From the NCBI GenBank assembly GCA_964468205.1, contig CAYXVG010000021.1, positions 43,801 to 107,800 of the forward strand: a stretch of 64,000 bases of DNA, written 5' to 3'. The notes beneath the pieces were generated by a model. That model saw nothing but the letters and a program-made list of their open reading frames with translations. It was not told the origin of the DNA and made no database searches. The translations under genes and the position numbers were made by a program. This DNA comes from CAWELS01 sp964468205. Its GTDB lineage: Bacteria; Acidobacteriota; Terriglobia; Bryobacterales; Bryobacteraceae. Shown here one piece after another: positions 16,991 through 26,155 of the stretch (position 1 is its first letter; each line of letters starts with the position of its first letter).

Positions 16991-17887
16991 CTATTCTCTT
17001 GCTTCCGCGGTCCGCACTTCGCCGCCGCGCGGAGATGTCACCTTCGGCGTGGCGAGATATCCGACGATGCGATTCTTCTCCACCTCATTGACGACAATCT
17101 CATATGGCTGCCGCGCTCCCGAGACATAGAACTGCAAGGGTTCGTTTAGCGTCCGGTTCTTCTTCTCGATGGCGCGGTCATCAGCGACCACCTCAACCGT
17201 GAAGCGCCCCTTCTTGCGGTTCGTGCTCTTAAGCTTGAGCGCGATATCGCCAACCCGAACCGGCGCCTTCGACTTCCGGATATCGAACTCGTAGTAGTTC
17301 CGCTCACCCAGAGCCTTGAGCGCGGCCAGTTCGCCGGCATTGGTGGCAATCAGACCGCTCTGCACGCCCAGGTCGCCCGTCACCGCCGTCAAGGCGGAGA
17401 TGGTCTTGTCCAGTTCGGACTTCGTTTCCTTGACGCTCGTATCCACTTCCTTGATGGTGGCCTGATTACTCTCGGTGGCCTTCGCCACCTGTGTTAGATC
17501 CTGCTTGACCTGCAGGGTGTCCTCCCGCTGGCGCTGCTGCTCGGCTTCGAGTTCCTTAGCCAGTTGTTCGGCGCGCTTGGTGGCCTCAGTCTTGGCTTGG
17601 CCCGCCGCGACTGCCGCCTGGCGCCGCGCCGCTTCCAACTCCTCGCGCATCGTTTCCAAACGGCGCTGCTGGGTCTGGTTGGTCACCGATGAGGTTTCGC
17701 GCAGTTCGGAGACTTCGTTGAACAGTGAGTTCTGCATCACCGTCATCTCAGACCGCATTTGATCAATCTGCATAAACAGATAGACATTCGCGGCGGCTAG
17801 GGCGATCACAATTCCAAACAGGATGGGAACCTTCAAGCCTGGACCGCTCGGGGGTGGAATGTAGTGTGCGTTGTTACCTTCGTTCAA
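16991..17887 (-). CDS. Membrane-anchored coiled-coil protein of unknown function
   Basis: A 298-residue protein. A short proline-rich cytoplasmic N-terminus (residues 1-16) precedes one membrane helix (VPILFGIVIALAAANVYLFM, about 20-39). Residues 40-190 are strongly heptad-patterned and charged, predicting a long coiled coil, and the last 100 residues form a beta-rich domain (NYYEFDIRKSKAPVRVGDIALKLKST). The start is a TTG at 17887, supported by GGAGG seven bases upstream. I do not recognise the family. The shape suggests a periplasmic spacer or a partner of the neighbouring VWFA proteins. It ends at a good terminator. Confidence 0.7.
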   Translation of the reverse strand: MNEGNNAHYIPPPSGPGLKVPILFGIVIALAAANVYLFMQIDQMRSEMTVMQNSLFNEVSELRETSSVTNQTQQRRLETMREELEAARRQAAVAAGQAKTEATKRAEQLAKELEAEQQRQREDTLQVKQDLTQVAKATESNQATIKEVDTSVKETKSELDKTISALTAVTGDLGVQSGLIATNAGELAALKALGERNYYEFDIRKSKAPVRVGDIALKLKSTNRKKGRFTVEVVADDRAIEKKNRTLNEPLQFYVSGARQPYEIVVNEVEKNRIVGYLATPKVTSPRGGEVRTAEARE

Positions 17888-17995
17888 AGGGTTGCCTCCT
17901 CTAATCCGCAGAAGGATCGCTCCTCTTGCGAGTGTAGCACTGTGCTGTTAGATGGCTGGTCACTTCTCCGCGTTTCAACGGCGAGAGAAAACTCC

Positions 17996-19075
17996 CTATT
18001 CTTGAGAATCTTCTGTGTATCTGGCCGCGGCCCAATAGCCTTCCCTGGCGCGTACTTCGAGATTGGGCCGGATCACTTCCACGGCGATTTCGTGATAGCC
18101 GGCCTCCTCGGTATTGTTTGGCTGATAGGTGAGAATGTACTGGCTGTGAAGTTCCTCGCCAAGATTGATGAGGGCTCGCTCCAGGCTCTTGAGATCGGTG
18201 AACCCGAACTCCCGGCCGCCCGTGTACCGGGTGAGCACCTCGGCCTTGTTGGGAATGAACAAGGCTTTGGTTTGGATGAAAATCTCCTTAATGACCGGCA
18301 CAAAAGTCATCGATTGCTGGCCCCGGAGTTGCTCGTTCATATGCGGGGTGACCGGCGCGGGGCCGCCACCGCCAGGCATCGGTGTGGAGGCCGCGGTGGG
18401 GTAGGGGCTGTTCCGCCGGTAGGAAGGGGTCTCCGAGAGCATCGCCAAGCCGCGATTGATGTTCACGGTGTAAACAATGACATTGTGTATCTCGGCCTCG
18501 ATCAGCGCATCTTTCAGGTCGCCTTCGCTGCCGCCGTCCCGGGTTTCACTGATCAGGAGCAGAATGCGCCGCTGATCCGCCGGGCGCTTCCGGAGTTCCC
18601 GAACGGCAAAAAATACCGAATCGACGAGCGCGCTCGTGCTCGATCCGACCATAATGCCGTCGAGCGCTTGGGCGAATTTCTCGCCGTCGTTGGTCCAATC
18701 CTGGATAATCCGCATGCGATGGTCGAACGCCAGCAGCATGGCTTCGCCGTATTCGCCGATCACATTCGCTTCCAGCATGTTGCCGATCTTCTTAATCTTC
18801 GGCAGGAAGCCCTCGACGCGGGAATTGCGCTGAATAGCCACGACCATCGAGATCGGGCTATAAGTGACGTCCATCGCGATATCCTGCAGTGTCCCGTTGT
18901 CGTATAGGCGGAAGTCCTTTGCCTGCAAGCCGCTAACGAAGCTGCCGGCTTGGTTCGTGACCGTCACTGGTACGACGATCTCGCTCACCGTCGTGCGAAA
19001 CGTCCGTTCTGGCAGTTCCTCTTGCGCCATCAGGCCGGCGGCGGCGAAGACAATTAGCAGTGATCGAAGCAACAT
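17996..19075 (-). CDS. VWFA-related secreted protein (acidobacterial type)
   Basis: A 359-residue protein with a signal peptide (MLLRSLLIVFAAAGLMAQ) and an N-terminal segment FRTTVSEIVVPVTVTNQAG with SGLQAKDFRLYDNG, both hallmarks of the acidobacterial VWFA-related family. The VWA domain follows, with ILLLISETRDGG as its central strand. The first metal-site motif is lost (SMVVAIQRNSR in place of the usual DxSxS). A proline/glycine-rich linker near residues 235-255 separates the domain halves. The ATG at 19075 has GAGGG upstream and begins the signal peptide; an earlier ATG adds 16 unlikely residues. The second copy of this family within 3 kb. Function unknown. Confidence 0.75.
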   Translation of the reverse strand: MLLRSLLIVFAAAGLMAQEELPERTFRTTVSEIVVPVTVTNQAGSFVSGLQAKDFRLYDNGTLQDIAMDVTYSPISMVVAIQRNSRVEGFLPKIKKIGNMLEANVIGEYGEAMLLAFDHRMRIIQDWTNDGEKFAQALDGIMVGSSTSALVDSVFFAVRELRKRPADQRRILLLISETRDGGSEGDLKDALIEAEIHNVIVYTVNINRGLAMLSETPSYRRNSPYPTAASTPMPGGGGPAPVTPHMNEQLRGQQSMTFVPVIKEIFIQTKALFIPNKAEVLTRYTGGREFGFTDLKSLERALINLGEELHSQYILTYQPNNTEEAGYHEIAVEVIRPNLEVRAREGYWAAARYTEDSQE

Positions 19076-19143
19076 AGCAACCCTCAAGTAAGACGCGGCG
19101 CGCCCCTTAGCGGATTCGGTCACACGGACCTATTTCCACAGTA

Positions 19144-19605
19144 TCATCTCCGCCAGTCCCCGCTCTTTCCGCCAGTTTTCTCGATCAAAAGGATCTCGCG
19201 GATCTCGATTCCCTTGTCGAGAGCCTTCGTCATGTCATAGACAGTCAACGCGGCGACAGCCGCCGCCGTCAGGGCCTCCATCTCCACGCCGGTCGGTCCG
19301 GTGGTCGCGGCCGCTGTCTCGATTCGCACGCCGCCGGTCTCGATAACCGCTTCGACATCAACGTGGGTCAAGGCGAGAGGGTGGCATAGCGGGATCAGCT
19401 CGGAGGTCTTTTTCGCGGCCGAGATTCCGGCGATCCGGGCCACCTCCAGGGGATTCCCTTTCGGATTCTGGGGCAATTGCGCCAGCACTTCCGGACGGAT
19501 CTTGACGAAGGCCCGCGCCCGGGCCGTGCGTTTCGTGGGAACCTTCCCCGACACGTCGACCATGCGCGGGCTCCCCGCGTGATCGTAATGCGAAAGGTCG
19601 CTCAT
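19144..19605 (-). CDS. moaC: Cyclic pyranopterin monophosphate synthase
   Basis: A 153-residue protein, standard length for MoaC. Conserved segments include SHYDHAGSPRMVDVSGK, KTSELIPLCHPLALT with the active-site histidine, GVEMEALTAAAVAALTVYDM and the C-terminal IEKTGGKSG with catalytic lysines. It converts the cyclic 3',8-dihydro-GTP intermediate to cPMP in molybdenum cofactor synthesis. The ATG overlaps the TGA of moeA (ATGA), so the two Moco genes are coupled. MoaA, which makes the substrate, is not in the window. Confidence 0.96.
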   Translation of the reverse strand: MSDLSHYDHAGSPRMVDVSGKVPTKRTARARAFVKIRPEVLAQLPQNPKGNPLEVARIAGISAAKKTSELIPLCHPLALTHVDVEAVIETGGVRIETAAATTGPTGVEMEALTAAAVAALTVYDMTKALDKGIEIREILLIEKTGGKSGDWRR

Positions 19606-20783
19606 TTCATCAGCACCGGCATCATCTCGCCGGCCCCCCAGCTCTCACGGTCGGGGTCGGCGACCAGGAATACGTTCGCCTTTGCCACCGCGGGCACATC
19701 ACTCGACCCCTGCCACTCGATCGGCGTCAATTCCGAGCCGTCCGCGCTGAGCCGCGCGGGCAGGAAGCGCGTGAGTCCGGTTTGGTGGCGGAAGGGCTTG
19801 GTCAACCGGGCGGGCAAGAACGGCAGTGATAGTTCCCGGACTCCCGCGAGCAATTCGAGCGCCGCCGAGGCGAACACCTTGAATGTGACCATCGTGGAGA
19901 TCGGATTGCCTGGCAGTCCGAAGAAAAAGGTGTCTCGCACCCGTCCGAAGACGGTGGGGCGGCCTGGTTGAATGAGCGTGCGGTCAAAGTAGAACTCCGC
20001 CCCCAAATCCGCCAGCACCGGCTCCACGATGTCGTACTTGCCGGCCGATACGCCGCCGGAAAGCAGCAGCAGGTCCTCTTCCAGGCCGCGCTCGATCAAT
20101 CCGCGGGTGCTGTTGTACTCGTCGGGCGCCACCGGGAGGATCACCGGCCTACCGCCCGCCCGCGCCACCTGAAACGCGAGCGAGTGCGCGTTCGAGTTCC
20201 GGATCTGATGGGGCAGTGGCGTCTCGGCGGCGGGGACGATCTCGTCTCCCGTCGCCAGGATGGCCACCCGCGGTTTCCGGTAGACCTTCACCCGGATCAT
20301 CCCCACCGTCGCCAACAGGGAAGCCGTCGCGTATTCGATCGCGCGCCCGGCGTCGAGGATCACCTCCCCTTGTCTCGCCTCCGATCCGCGAGGGTTGACG
20401 AACTCGCCGGGGGCGGGTGGCCGTTCGGTGCTCATCCGGGCATCGTCCCGTGTGGTGTGCTCCACCATCACGATCTGGTCGGCGCCGGGCGGGACGGGAG
20501 CGCCGGTCATGATCTCGACCGCCTGGCCGGTTCCCACTTCGCCCTCGAAGCGTTCGCCTGCCCGTACCTCGCCGATTACTTCGAACGATCCTGGCAGATC
20601 GGCGGAACGCACCGCGAATCCGTCCCGAATGGAACGCGCGAGCGATGGAATGTCGCGGTCAGCCCGCACCGGTTCCGCGAGAATCCGCCAAGCCGCTTCG
20701 CCCAACGTCACCTCTTCTATTTCCGGACGAGCCGCGGCCGATACCTTAGCGGCCACGCACGCCCGTGCTTCGGTGAAAGTCAT
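19602..20783 (-). CDS. moeA: Molybdopterin molybdenumtransferase
   Basis: A 393-residue MoeA. It begins with MTFTEARACVAAKV and shows the expected order of domains: an N-terminal beta domain (ADRDIPSLARSIRDGFAVRS), EIMTGAPVPPGADQIVMVEHT, the MogA-like fold with VAILATGDEIV and LLSGGVSAGKYD, and FFGLPGNPISTMVTF near the active site. It inserts molybdate into adenylylated molybdopterin. The start at 20783 gives the usual family N-terminus; an in-frame ATG at 20801 is possible. Divergent from the amidase gene, and coupled to moaC downstream. Confidence 0.95.
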   Translation of the reverse strand: MTFTEARACVAAKVSAAARPEIEEVTLGEAAWRILAEPVRADRDIPSLARSIRDGFAVRSADLPGSFEVIGEVRAGERFEGEVGTGQAVEIMTGAPVPPGADQIVMVEHTTRDDARMSTERPPAPGEFVNPRGSEARQGEVILDAGRAIEYATASLLATVGMIRVKVYRKPRVAILATGDEIVPAAETPLPHQIRNSNAHSLAFQVARAGGRPVILPVAPDEYNSTRGLIERGLEEDLLLLSGGVSAGKYDIVEPVLADLGAEFYFDRTLIQPGRPTVFGRVRDTFFFGLPGNPISTMVTFKVFASAALELLAGVRELSLPFLPARLTKPFRHQTGLTRFLPARLSADGSELTPIEWQGSSDVPAVAKANVFLVADPDRESWGAGEMMPVLMK

Positions 20784-20856
20784 CGTCGCCACAGCCGCCA
20801 TTATACGCGGTACCGGAGCGGCCCTCCCTTGTTTCAAGCTCTAGACTGGTATCCAT

Positions 20857-22215
20857 ATGCCGAACCATCTCACGCTGGCCGCGATGGCGGAGGCTGTCCG
20901 GAGCAGGGAACTCTCGCCGGTCGATCTCGCCGCGGCGCATCTTGCCGAAATTGACAAAACAAACCCACGCATCAACGCCTTCGTGCGAGTACTTGCCGAG
21001 GAGGCAATGGCCACCGCGCGCCAGCGCGAAGCGGAGTCTCCCGCCGGTCCGCTTCACGGTGTTCCGGTAACCGTGAAGGACAGCTTCGACATGGCCGGAC
21101 TGCCAACCTACTGCGGCTCGAAGCTTCGCCTCGAACACCGTGCCGCCGCGGACTCGACCGCTGTGGCTCGGCTCCGCCGCGCGGGCGCCGTCATCCTCGG
21201 GAAGACCAACTGCCCCGAATTCCTCATGAACTACGAGACCGATAACCACATCACCGGCCGGACCAACCACCCCTTGGATCCGGAATTCACGCCTGGTGGT
21301 TCCTCCGGCGGCGAATCCGCGGCCATTGCCGCGTTCTGCTCCGCCGGTGGCATCGGCTCTGATGGCGGCGGCTCCATCCGCTTCCCCGCGCATTGCACCG
21401 GGATTGCCGGCCTGAAACCGACGCCGGGGCGCTGCCCCGCAACCGGACATTTCCCGGAGATCGCCCATCCCGGAGGTCTTCTCGGCGTGGGCGGTCCAAT
21501 GGCGCGCACCGCGGCCGGCTTGCGGATTCTCTTCGAGGTCCTCGCCGGCCACGATCCGATGGACCCGTTTTCCGCCCCCGTTCCGCTCCGCCCGCCCGGC
21601 CTCTCGAACCTCTCCATCGGATTCATGGAGCGTCCCACGGAATCGCCTGTCGACCCGGACATTCGGGCGGCCGTCGTCGCGGCGGCGCGGAAGCTCGAGG
21701 ATCTGGGCTTTCCCGTCGAGGAGTTCAACTCCAATGTCCCGCGACGGGCGGCGCAACTATGGGGCTTCTTCTTTAAACGCCTTCCGGTCACGGTAATGCG
21801 GTCCATCCTCGACGAGGCGGCCGCGAAGCTTCACTGGACTGGCCGCGAGTTGTGGGACGAGATCGCCGGCGAGCCGGAACCGACCGGAAAGGAAGTCCTG
21901 GAAAGCCTGGTCACCCGGGATAAGCTCAGGGGGCAGCTTCTGCGTGAGATGGAAAGACATCGTGTGCTCTTGTGGCCGGCGGCGGGAGTACCGGCCTTCC
22001 GGCACCGGCAGCGTAAGTGGGAAACGCCGGATGGCGCGCTCGATTACGCGCAGGCGATGGAGCCGCTGACCCCGGCCAATTGCCTGGGGCTGCCGGCCCT
22101 GACGATTCCGTTTGGGCATACGGGCGGCGGCCTACCGGTTGGGATTCAGCTCATCGGGCGGCCGTGGGAGGAGGAGTTGCTGATCGAACTGGCCATCCGT
22201 CTTGAAGAGGCGTGA
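20857..22215 (+). CDS. Amidase-signature family protein
   Basis: A 452-residue amidase of the GatA/FAAH superfamily. The Ser-cisSer-Lys triad is complete: Lys74 in PVTVKDSF, the cis-Ser in GGSSGGESAA (149-150) and the nucleophile Ser173 in GSDGGGSIRFPA. No signal peptide is seen, so it acts in the cytoplasm. It hydrolyses an amide or ester; the C-terminal part does not show features of the glutamyl-tRNA amidotransferase GatA, and no gatB or gatC is nearby, so a catabolic amidase is more likely. Convergent with the next gene, leaving three bases between the stops. Confidence 0.9.
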   Translation: MPNHLTLAAMAEAVRSRELSPVDLAAAHLAEIDKTNPRINAFVRVLAEEAMATARQREAESPAGPLHGVPVTVKDSFDMAGLPTYCGSKLRLEHRAAADSTAVARLRRAGAVILGKTNCPEFLMNYETDNHITGRTNHPLDPEFTPGGSSGGESAAIAAFCSAGGIGSDGGGSIRFPAHCTGIAGLKPTPGRCPATGHFPEIAHPGGLLGVGGPMARTAAGLRILFEVLAGHDPMDPFSAPVPLRPPGLSNLSIGFMERPTESPVDPDIRAAVVAAARKLEDLGFPVEEFNSNVPRRAAQLWGFFFKRLPVTVMRSILDEAAAKLHWTGRELWDEIAGEPEPTGKEVLESLVTRDKLRGQLLREMERHRVLLWPAAGVPAFRHRQRKWETPDGALDYAQAMEPLTPANCLGLPALTIPFGHTGGGLPVGIQLIGRPWEEELLIELAIRLEEA

Positions 22216-22218
22216 GCC

Positions 22219-23502
22219 TTATCCGAATTCGACCAACGATCTCTTCTCCACCTTCGCGTCGTCGAGCTCGATGCCGAAACCGGGGCGATCCGAGAGGGCT
22301 ATTTTTCCGCCGGCCGGATGCGGCGCGTCCTTCTCGAACACGTAGTAGCTGCGCATCTTGTCAATAAGATATTCGACCAGCGGGCAGGTCATCGGCGATT
22401 GCGAGGCCACCACGTGCAAGGCGGCATGGACGCTATGGCCGTGGGGGATCACCTGCACGTCGTGAAGGCTGGCCGTGGTGCAGATCTTTACGAGTTCGCT
22501 CACCCCGCCGCACCATTCCGGATCGGCCTGAACCACCGCGAGCGCGTCGGCCTTCAGATAGTCATGAGTCTCCCAGCGGTTGTAGAAGTGCTCCCCACTG
22601 GCGACCGGGATGGAGGTCGAGCGGCGCAGGATGGCAAAGCTGTCAATCTTGTCCGGATGAAAAGCCTCCTCAATCCAACGCGGCCGGTACTGCTCCACCT
22701 GCTTGGCCCAGGAGATTGCATAGTTGAGGTCCCAGCCGGAGAAGGCGTCGAACATGATATCCGCCTCGTAGCCGAGCGCCTCACGCAGGTTGCGCACGAT
22801 CTCGACGTTCTTTTTCAGTCCCTCCCCGCCGTCGCCGGGGCCGTAGGGCACAAACCACTTCTGATGCACGAACCCTTGTTTCTTGAACTCGACGCACTTC
22901 TCCCGCAGTGGCTCCGGCGCCAGGCTGTGACCCAGCGTCGAGCCGTAGGCCTGGATCTCCGGCCGTGTCGGCCCGCCAAGCAAGCGGTAAACCGGGGCGT
23001 TGAAGTAACGGCCCCGCAGGTCCCAGAGCGCGTTGTCCACGGCCGAGATTGCCATCATGAAATGGCCGCGGCGCGAGTGGCGGTTCAGCCGGAACATCTT
23101 GTCCCACATCGCCTCGCCGGCCAGCGCGTCCTTGCCCATGAGGAACCCTTTCAACTGCCGCTCCACCACCGGGATCACCTCGTTGTCGATCGGACCGTAG
23201 AAGCCCTCCACCCCGCCATCGGTTCCGATCCGCAGATAGACCCGGGACTGCCGCCGGGTCTCTCGCGTGACGGTCTGCGGCCCGAGCACCGGCTTCGGGC
23301 GGTGCTCATCGTAGATGTGAATCGGCTGCAGGTTGGACTGCCGCGGCGACATCGTTTCCACTTCCACCTCGCCCTCGACGCGCCAGAACTCGACGGCGGA
23401 TATACCAAGCCGCTTGCCCGGCGCCTGAGCCGGCAAGCTGGCCGGTGTAGCCGCCACGGCTCCGCCCGCCGCCACCGATGAAAAGAAGTCCCGTCTCCGC
23501 AT
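22219..23502 (-). CDS. Tat-signalled enolase-superfamily protein, L-rhamnonate-dehydratase-like
   Basis: A 427-residue protein with a Tat-like signal (MRRRDFFSSVAAGGAVAATP, then PASLPAQA). The remainder matches the mandelate racemase/muconate lactonizing superfamily and specifically the rhamnonate dehydratase group: FVHQKWFVPYGPGDGGEG, MFDAFSGWDLNYAI, WIEEAFHPD, VASGEHFYNRWE and IPHGHSVHAA supply the general bases and metal ligands. Rhamnonate dehydratases turn L-rhamnonate into 2-keto-3-deoxy-L-rhamnonate. The export signal is unexpected for this family. The GH106 rhamnosidase in the same window makes L-rhamnonate a reasonable substrate, but lyxonate or mannonate are alternatives. Confidence 0.85.
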   Translation of the reverse strand: MRRRDFFSSVAAGGAVAATPASLPAQAPGKRLGISAVEFWRVEGEVEVETMSPRQSNLQPIHIYDEHRPKPVLGPQTVTRETRRQSRVYLRIGTDGGVEGFYGPIDNEVIPVVERQLKGFLMGKDALAGEAMWDKMFRLNRHSRRGHFMMAISAVDNALWDLRGRYFNAPVYRLLGGPTRPEIQAYGSTLGHSLAPEPLREKCVEFKKQGFVHQKWFVPYGPGDGGEGLKKNVEIVRNLREALGYEADIMFDAFSGWDLNYAISWAKQVEQYRPRWIEEAFHPDKIDSFAILRRSTSIPVASGEHFYNRWETHDYLKADALAVVQADPEWCGGVSELVKICTTASLHDVQVIPHGHSVHAALHVVASQSPMTCPLVEYLIDKMRSYYVFEKDAPHPAGGKIALSDRPGFGIELDDAKVEKRSLVEFG

Positions 23503-23572
23503 AATGCGGGGATTGTATCAGAAGACGGTCCCGCCACCCGCGAATCCGGCTAGAATAGCAGCGGAGGGACTT

Positions 23573-24262
23573 ATGCCTCGAATTGCCGCGATTCTATCCG
23601 CCGTTGCACTTTTTTGTTCCATCAGCTTCGCCCAGACTCCGTCCCGGCCCCACATTGTTCGAGCCGCTGGGCACGCCGTCGTCACCGCCGATCCGGACGA
23701 AGCCCGCCTGAACGTGGGTGTGGTGACCAAAGCCCCCACGGCCGATGAGGCCGCATCGCGCAACGCAACCGAAGTGGAGACCGTTCTCGTGGAACTGCGG
23801 CGCATGCTCGGTCCGGCGGCCGAAATTCGCACGGTCAACTACTCCTTGAATCCCAACTATTCGCATCAGACCGGCCGGGAGCCGATCCTCACCGGCTACA
23901 CGGCGAGCAACGTGGTCGAGGTAAAGATCACCGATCTAACGCTCATCGGTAAGGTGATTGACGCCGCCATCGAAGCCGGCGCCACCAACGTGCACGGCCT
24001 TCGTTTTACGATTCAGAATCCGGAGCCCCTGCGGGCGGAGGCGCTGGGCTTGGCCGCCCGGCAGGCCCGCGCGCACGCTGCCGCGATGGCGGCCGGCCTG
24101 CACCGGGAAATTGGAGCGGTTCTGATGGTCAGCGACAGTAGTTCGTCCCCAGGACCGGTTCTGGCCGATGTCCGGGAGGTGGCCGCCGCCGCGAACACCC
24201 CGATCGAGGCCGGGCCGGTGGAGATCCGCGCCAATGTCGTAATCGAGGCGGAACTGAAGTAG
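23573..24262 (+). CDS. SIMPL (DUF541) domain exported protein
   Basis: A 229-residue protein with a signal peptide (MPRIAAILSAVALFCSISFAQ). The rest is a single SIMPL/DUF541 domain: HIVRAAGHAVVTADPDEARLNVGV at the start, IRTVNYSLNPNYS in the middle and GLRFTIQNPEPLRAEAL with ARQARAHAAAMAAGL toward the end. These periplasmic proteins are implicated in envelope stress in other bacteria; the molecular role is not known. The ATG at 23573 follows GGAGGG at good spacing. Stands alone, convergent with the next gene. Confidence 0.88.
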   Translation: MPRIAAILSAVALFCSISFAQTPSRPHIVRAAGHAVVTADPDEARLNVGVVTKAPTADEAASRNATEVETVLVELRRMLGPAAEIRTVNYSLNPNYSHQTGREPILTGYTASNVVEVKITDLTLIGKVIDAAIEAGATNVHGLRFTIQNPEPLRAEALGLAARQARAHAAAMAAGLHREIGAVLMVSDSSSSPGPVLADVREVAAAANTPIEAGPVEIRANVVIEAELK

Positions 24263-24276
24263 CCGCGCCGGCTGGG

Positions 24277-25746
24277 TCAGCCCCTCCCGGCGTCCGCCAC
24301 CCCCTGGCCAAACGCCTTCAGATTCGGCACTCGCATCTCGGCATATTTTCGGGAGGCCATCACGCCGTCCGCGCCCGCCTCGAAAGCGCGCAGCACAGAC
24401 CGGTACACGTTTTCCGGTTCGCTGGGCCAATGTGTCTCGCCCCACGGCACGTCAAAGCCGATGCCGGCATAGACTTTTGCCTTGCCCTGAACGCCGCGGA
24501 CACAGCGGCGCGTCTCCCGGAAGACGTAGTCCGGCGAAAAGCCGCTCCGCGCCAGTTCCCCCAGCCCGGGCTCCGTTCCAGAATCGTAGTCGAAAAGAGA
24601 GTAGTAGAGACCGAGCGCCTGTTCCTCGCTCAGATCCGCCAATACACGGGTTCGCATCCTGTCCAGAACCCACCAGCGCATCCGCGGCGCCAGGATGTCG
24701 TTGTATAGGATCGGCTTGAGGAAGTCGGCGTTTTCGGCCATCTCGCTATAGGGAACCGCGGCCCGGTAGAAGATATCCCAGCTCGACCGCTGGTGATCGA
24801 CATGCTGCCCGGCATCGGCATCCGGCTTGATCTCCTTCACCGTTTTGTAGATCAGCGCCGCGATTTCCTGGTCGGCTTGGAGCCACTGGTAGTTCCAGGC
24901 CAGCACTTCGGGATAGCGCTGGAAGATACGCAGGACGTTGGTCATCACTCCGTCGGGCGGGCTTATCGCGCCGGCGTGGGTGGACTCCATCAACCGGTAG
25001 AGTTCCTCGTACCCTCTTTTCGCCCGCTCGACGCCCGTGCCACGCGCTTGATTCGCTCTCACGCAGTGCTCGCAGAAACAGTAGGGGACTTGCCCCCGGA
25101 ACAGCGTTTCCGAGAGCGGTCCGACCCGTTCGGCGCCATACTGCAGGCCGTCGATTTCATAGCTGCGGAACAGGTCCTCAGTGGTCGCTCGCACCCACTC
25201 GCGGTAGTCCGGATTGTTCCAGCAGGGGCCGCTCCCCGCGCGCCCCTGAAGGTCCACGGTGAGAGCGTCTTTCCAGTTCTTGATGAAGCCAAGGCCGTCT
25301 CTCGCCTGGGCCTCGAGAATGCGGGCGTAGATCTTCATGCCGCGTTTGCGGGCCGGTTCCACCAGTTCCGCGAAGAGGTCCCGGTTGGCGTACTCGTAGG
25401 AGGAATCCGTCACGTGATGGCGCAGCGGCGTGTTCTGGAAGTACTTCTCGTTATGCTTCACCCATACCTTGGGCAGTTTCCGGCTACTTTCCTGCCGCAC
25501 CGGCGCGCCGTGGTCGGGCGCAAGCACGCCGGGATTGTGCGCGCGGGCCGAATAGTAAGTGTGGGTATAGACCACCAGCGCATTGATCCGCGCTGTCTCC
25601 TTCATCAAATCGAGGCTGTGATCCAGGCCCTCGTCCAGTATGGCGTGCGGGTTCACCTGAATCCCGACGAAGGTCCAATCGGATTTCGCCACGGCGGCAA
25701 GCGGGGCCGCGGCGGCTGCCTTGAGGAAGGAACGGCGCTTCATCAT
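24277..25746 (-). CDS. Tat-signalled TIM-barrel protein, putative glycoside-hydrolase-like
   Basis: A 489-residue protein (487 if the second ATG is used) with a twin-arginine-like signal (MKRRSFLKAAAAAPLAAVA). The body looks like a GH-type TIM barrel: TARINALVVYTHTYYSARAH, VEPARKRGMKIYARILE, FRSYEIDGLQYGAE and, late, AKVYAGIGFDVPWG. A CFCEHC cysteine cluster in the middle resembles one found in uncharacterised hydrolase-like barrels of soil bacteria. I cannot assign a catalytic pair with certainty; Glu residues in ILEAQA and QYGAERVG are candidates. Function unknown, probably acting on a glycan outside the cytoplasm. Confidence 0.6.
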   Translation of the reverse strand: MMKRRSFLKAAAAAPLAAVAKSDWTFVGIQVNPHAILDEGLDHSLDLMKETARINALVVYTHTYYSARAHNPGVLAPDHGAPVRQESSRKLPKVWVKHNEKYFQNTPLRHHVTDSSYEYANRDLFAELVEPARKRGMKIYARILEAQARDGLGFIKNWKDALTVDLQGRAGSGPCWNNPDYREWVRATTEDLFRSYEIDGLQYGAERVGPLSETLFRGQVPYCFCEHCVRANQARGTGVERAKRGYEELYRLMESTHAGAISPPDGVMTNVLRIFQRYPEVLAWNYQWLQADQEIAALIYKTVKEIKPDADAGQHVDHQRSSWDIFYRAAVPYSEMAENADFLKPILYNDILAPRMRWWVLDRMRTRVLADLSEEQALGLYYSLFDYDSGTEPGLGELARSGFSPDYVFRETRRCVRGVQGKAKVYAGIGFDVPWGETHWPSEPENVYRSVLRAFEAGADGVMASRKYAEMRVPNLKAFGQGVADAGRG

Positions 25747-25794
25747 GTTGCCATCATAACCGGCGGGCCGTCACTACGCCTTTTGCCTTTTGCG

Positions 25795-25870
25795 GATCCT
25801 CGCATAACGCAGCCGCTACAAACGAAGCCCGGGGGGGATCAGGCCCGGACAGAACGCTCGGGCTGGTTTA
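25795..25870 (+). repeat. 76-bp imperfect direct repeat, left copy
   Basis: Starts GATCCTCGCATAACGC and aligns without gaps to 28642-28717 at about 65 of 76 positions. The two copies bound the accessory island. In the right copy the first bases are the end of a GYD-domain gene; here only the final codons and stop survive. Confidence 0.85.
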
Positions 25871-25879
25871 CTCAGTCTT

Positions 25880-26155
25880 CCAGGTCTAATCCCACCACCT
25901 TTGAGGTGGTGAGCTTCCAGCAACTCTCTACGACAATGGAGGGATGGCGGAGTATCGGCTAGCGCGCATGCGGCGTACGAGGAGACGATCAAGCGGTACA
26001 TCGAGAGCCAGCAGTGGGATGAAGACGATAAGGGGTTTAAGATCACCGCGCCCAGCGAGCCTTGAACCGGCACTCGGCCGGAGGCCCTTCAGCCGTAAGC
26101 CGGCTTTCACTCGTAAAGGAATCTACCGGCTTCAGCCCGCAGTCGTTTAAAGACT
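25880..26155 (+). mobile_element. Probable IS200/IS605-family remnant
   Basis: A perfect CACCACCT-TTG-AGGTGGTG hairpin (25893-25911) is followed by an open frame fragment that ends at the TGA at 26062-26064 and reads AAYEETIKRYIESQQWDED near its end. This resembles the C-terminus of TnpA (REY) transposases of the IS200/IS605 group. A hairpin-rich tail with CAGCCGTAAGCCGGCTTT follows. The rest of the transposase is missing. Family assignment is by pattern only. Confidence 0.4.

Noticed and set aside
22318..23481. A 387-codon plus-strand frame.
   Set aside because: Antisense shadow of the rhamnonate-dehydratase-like gene.
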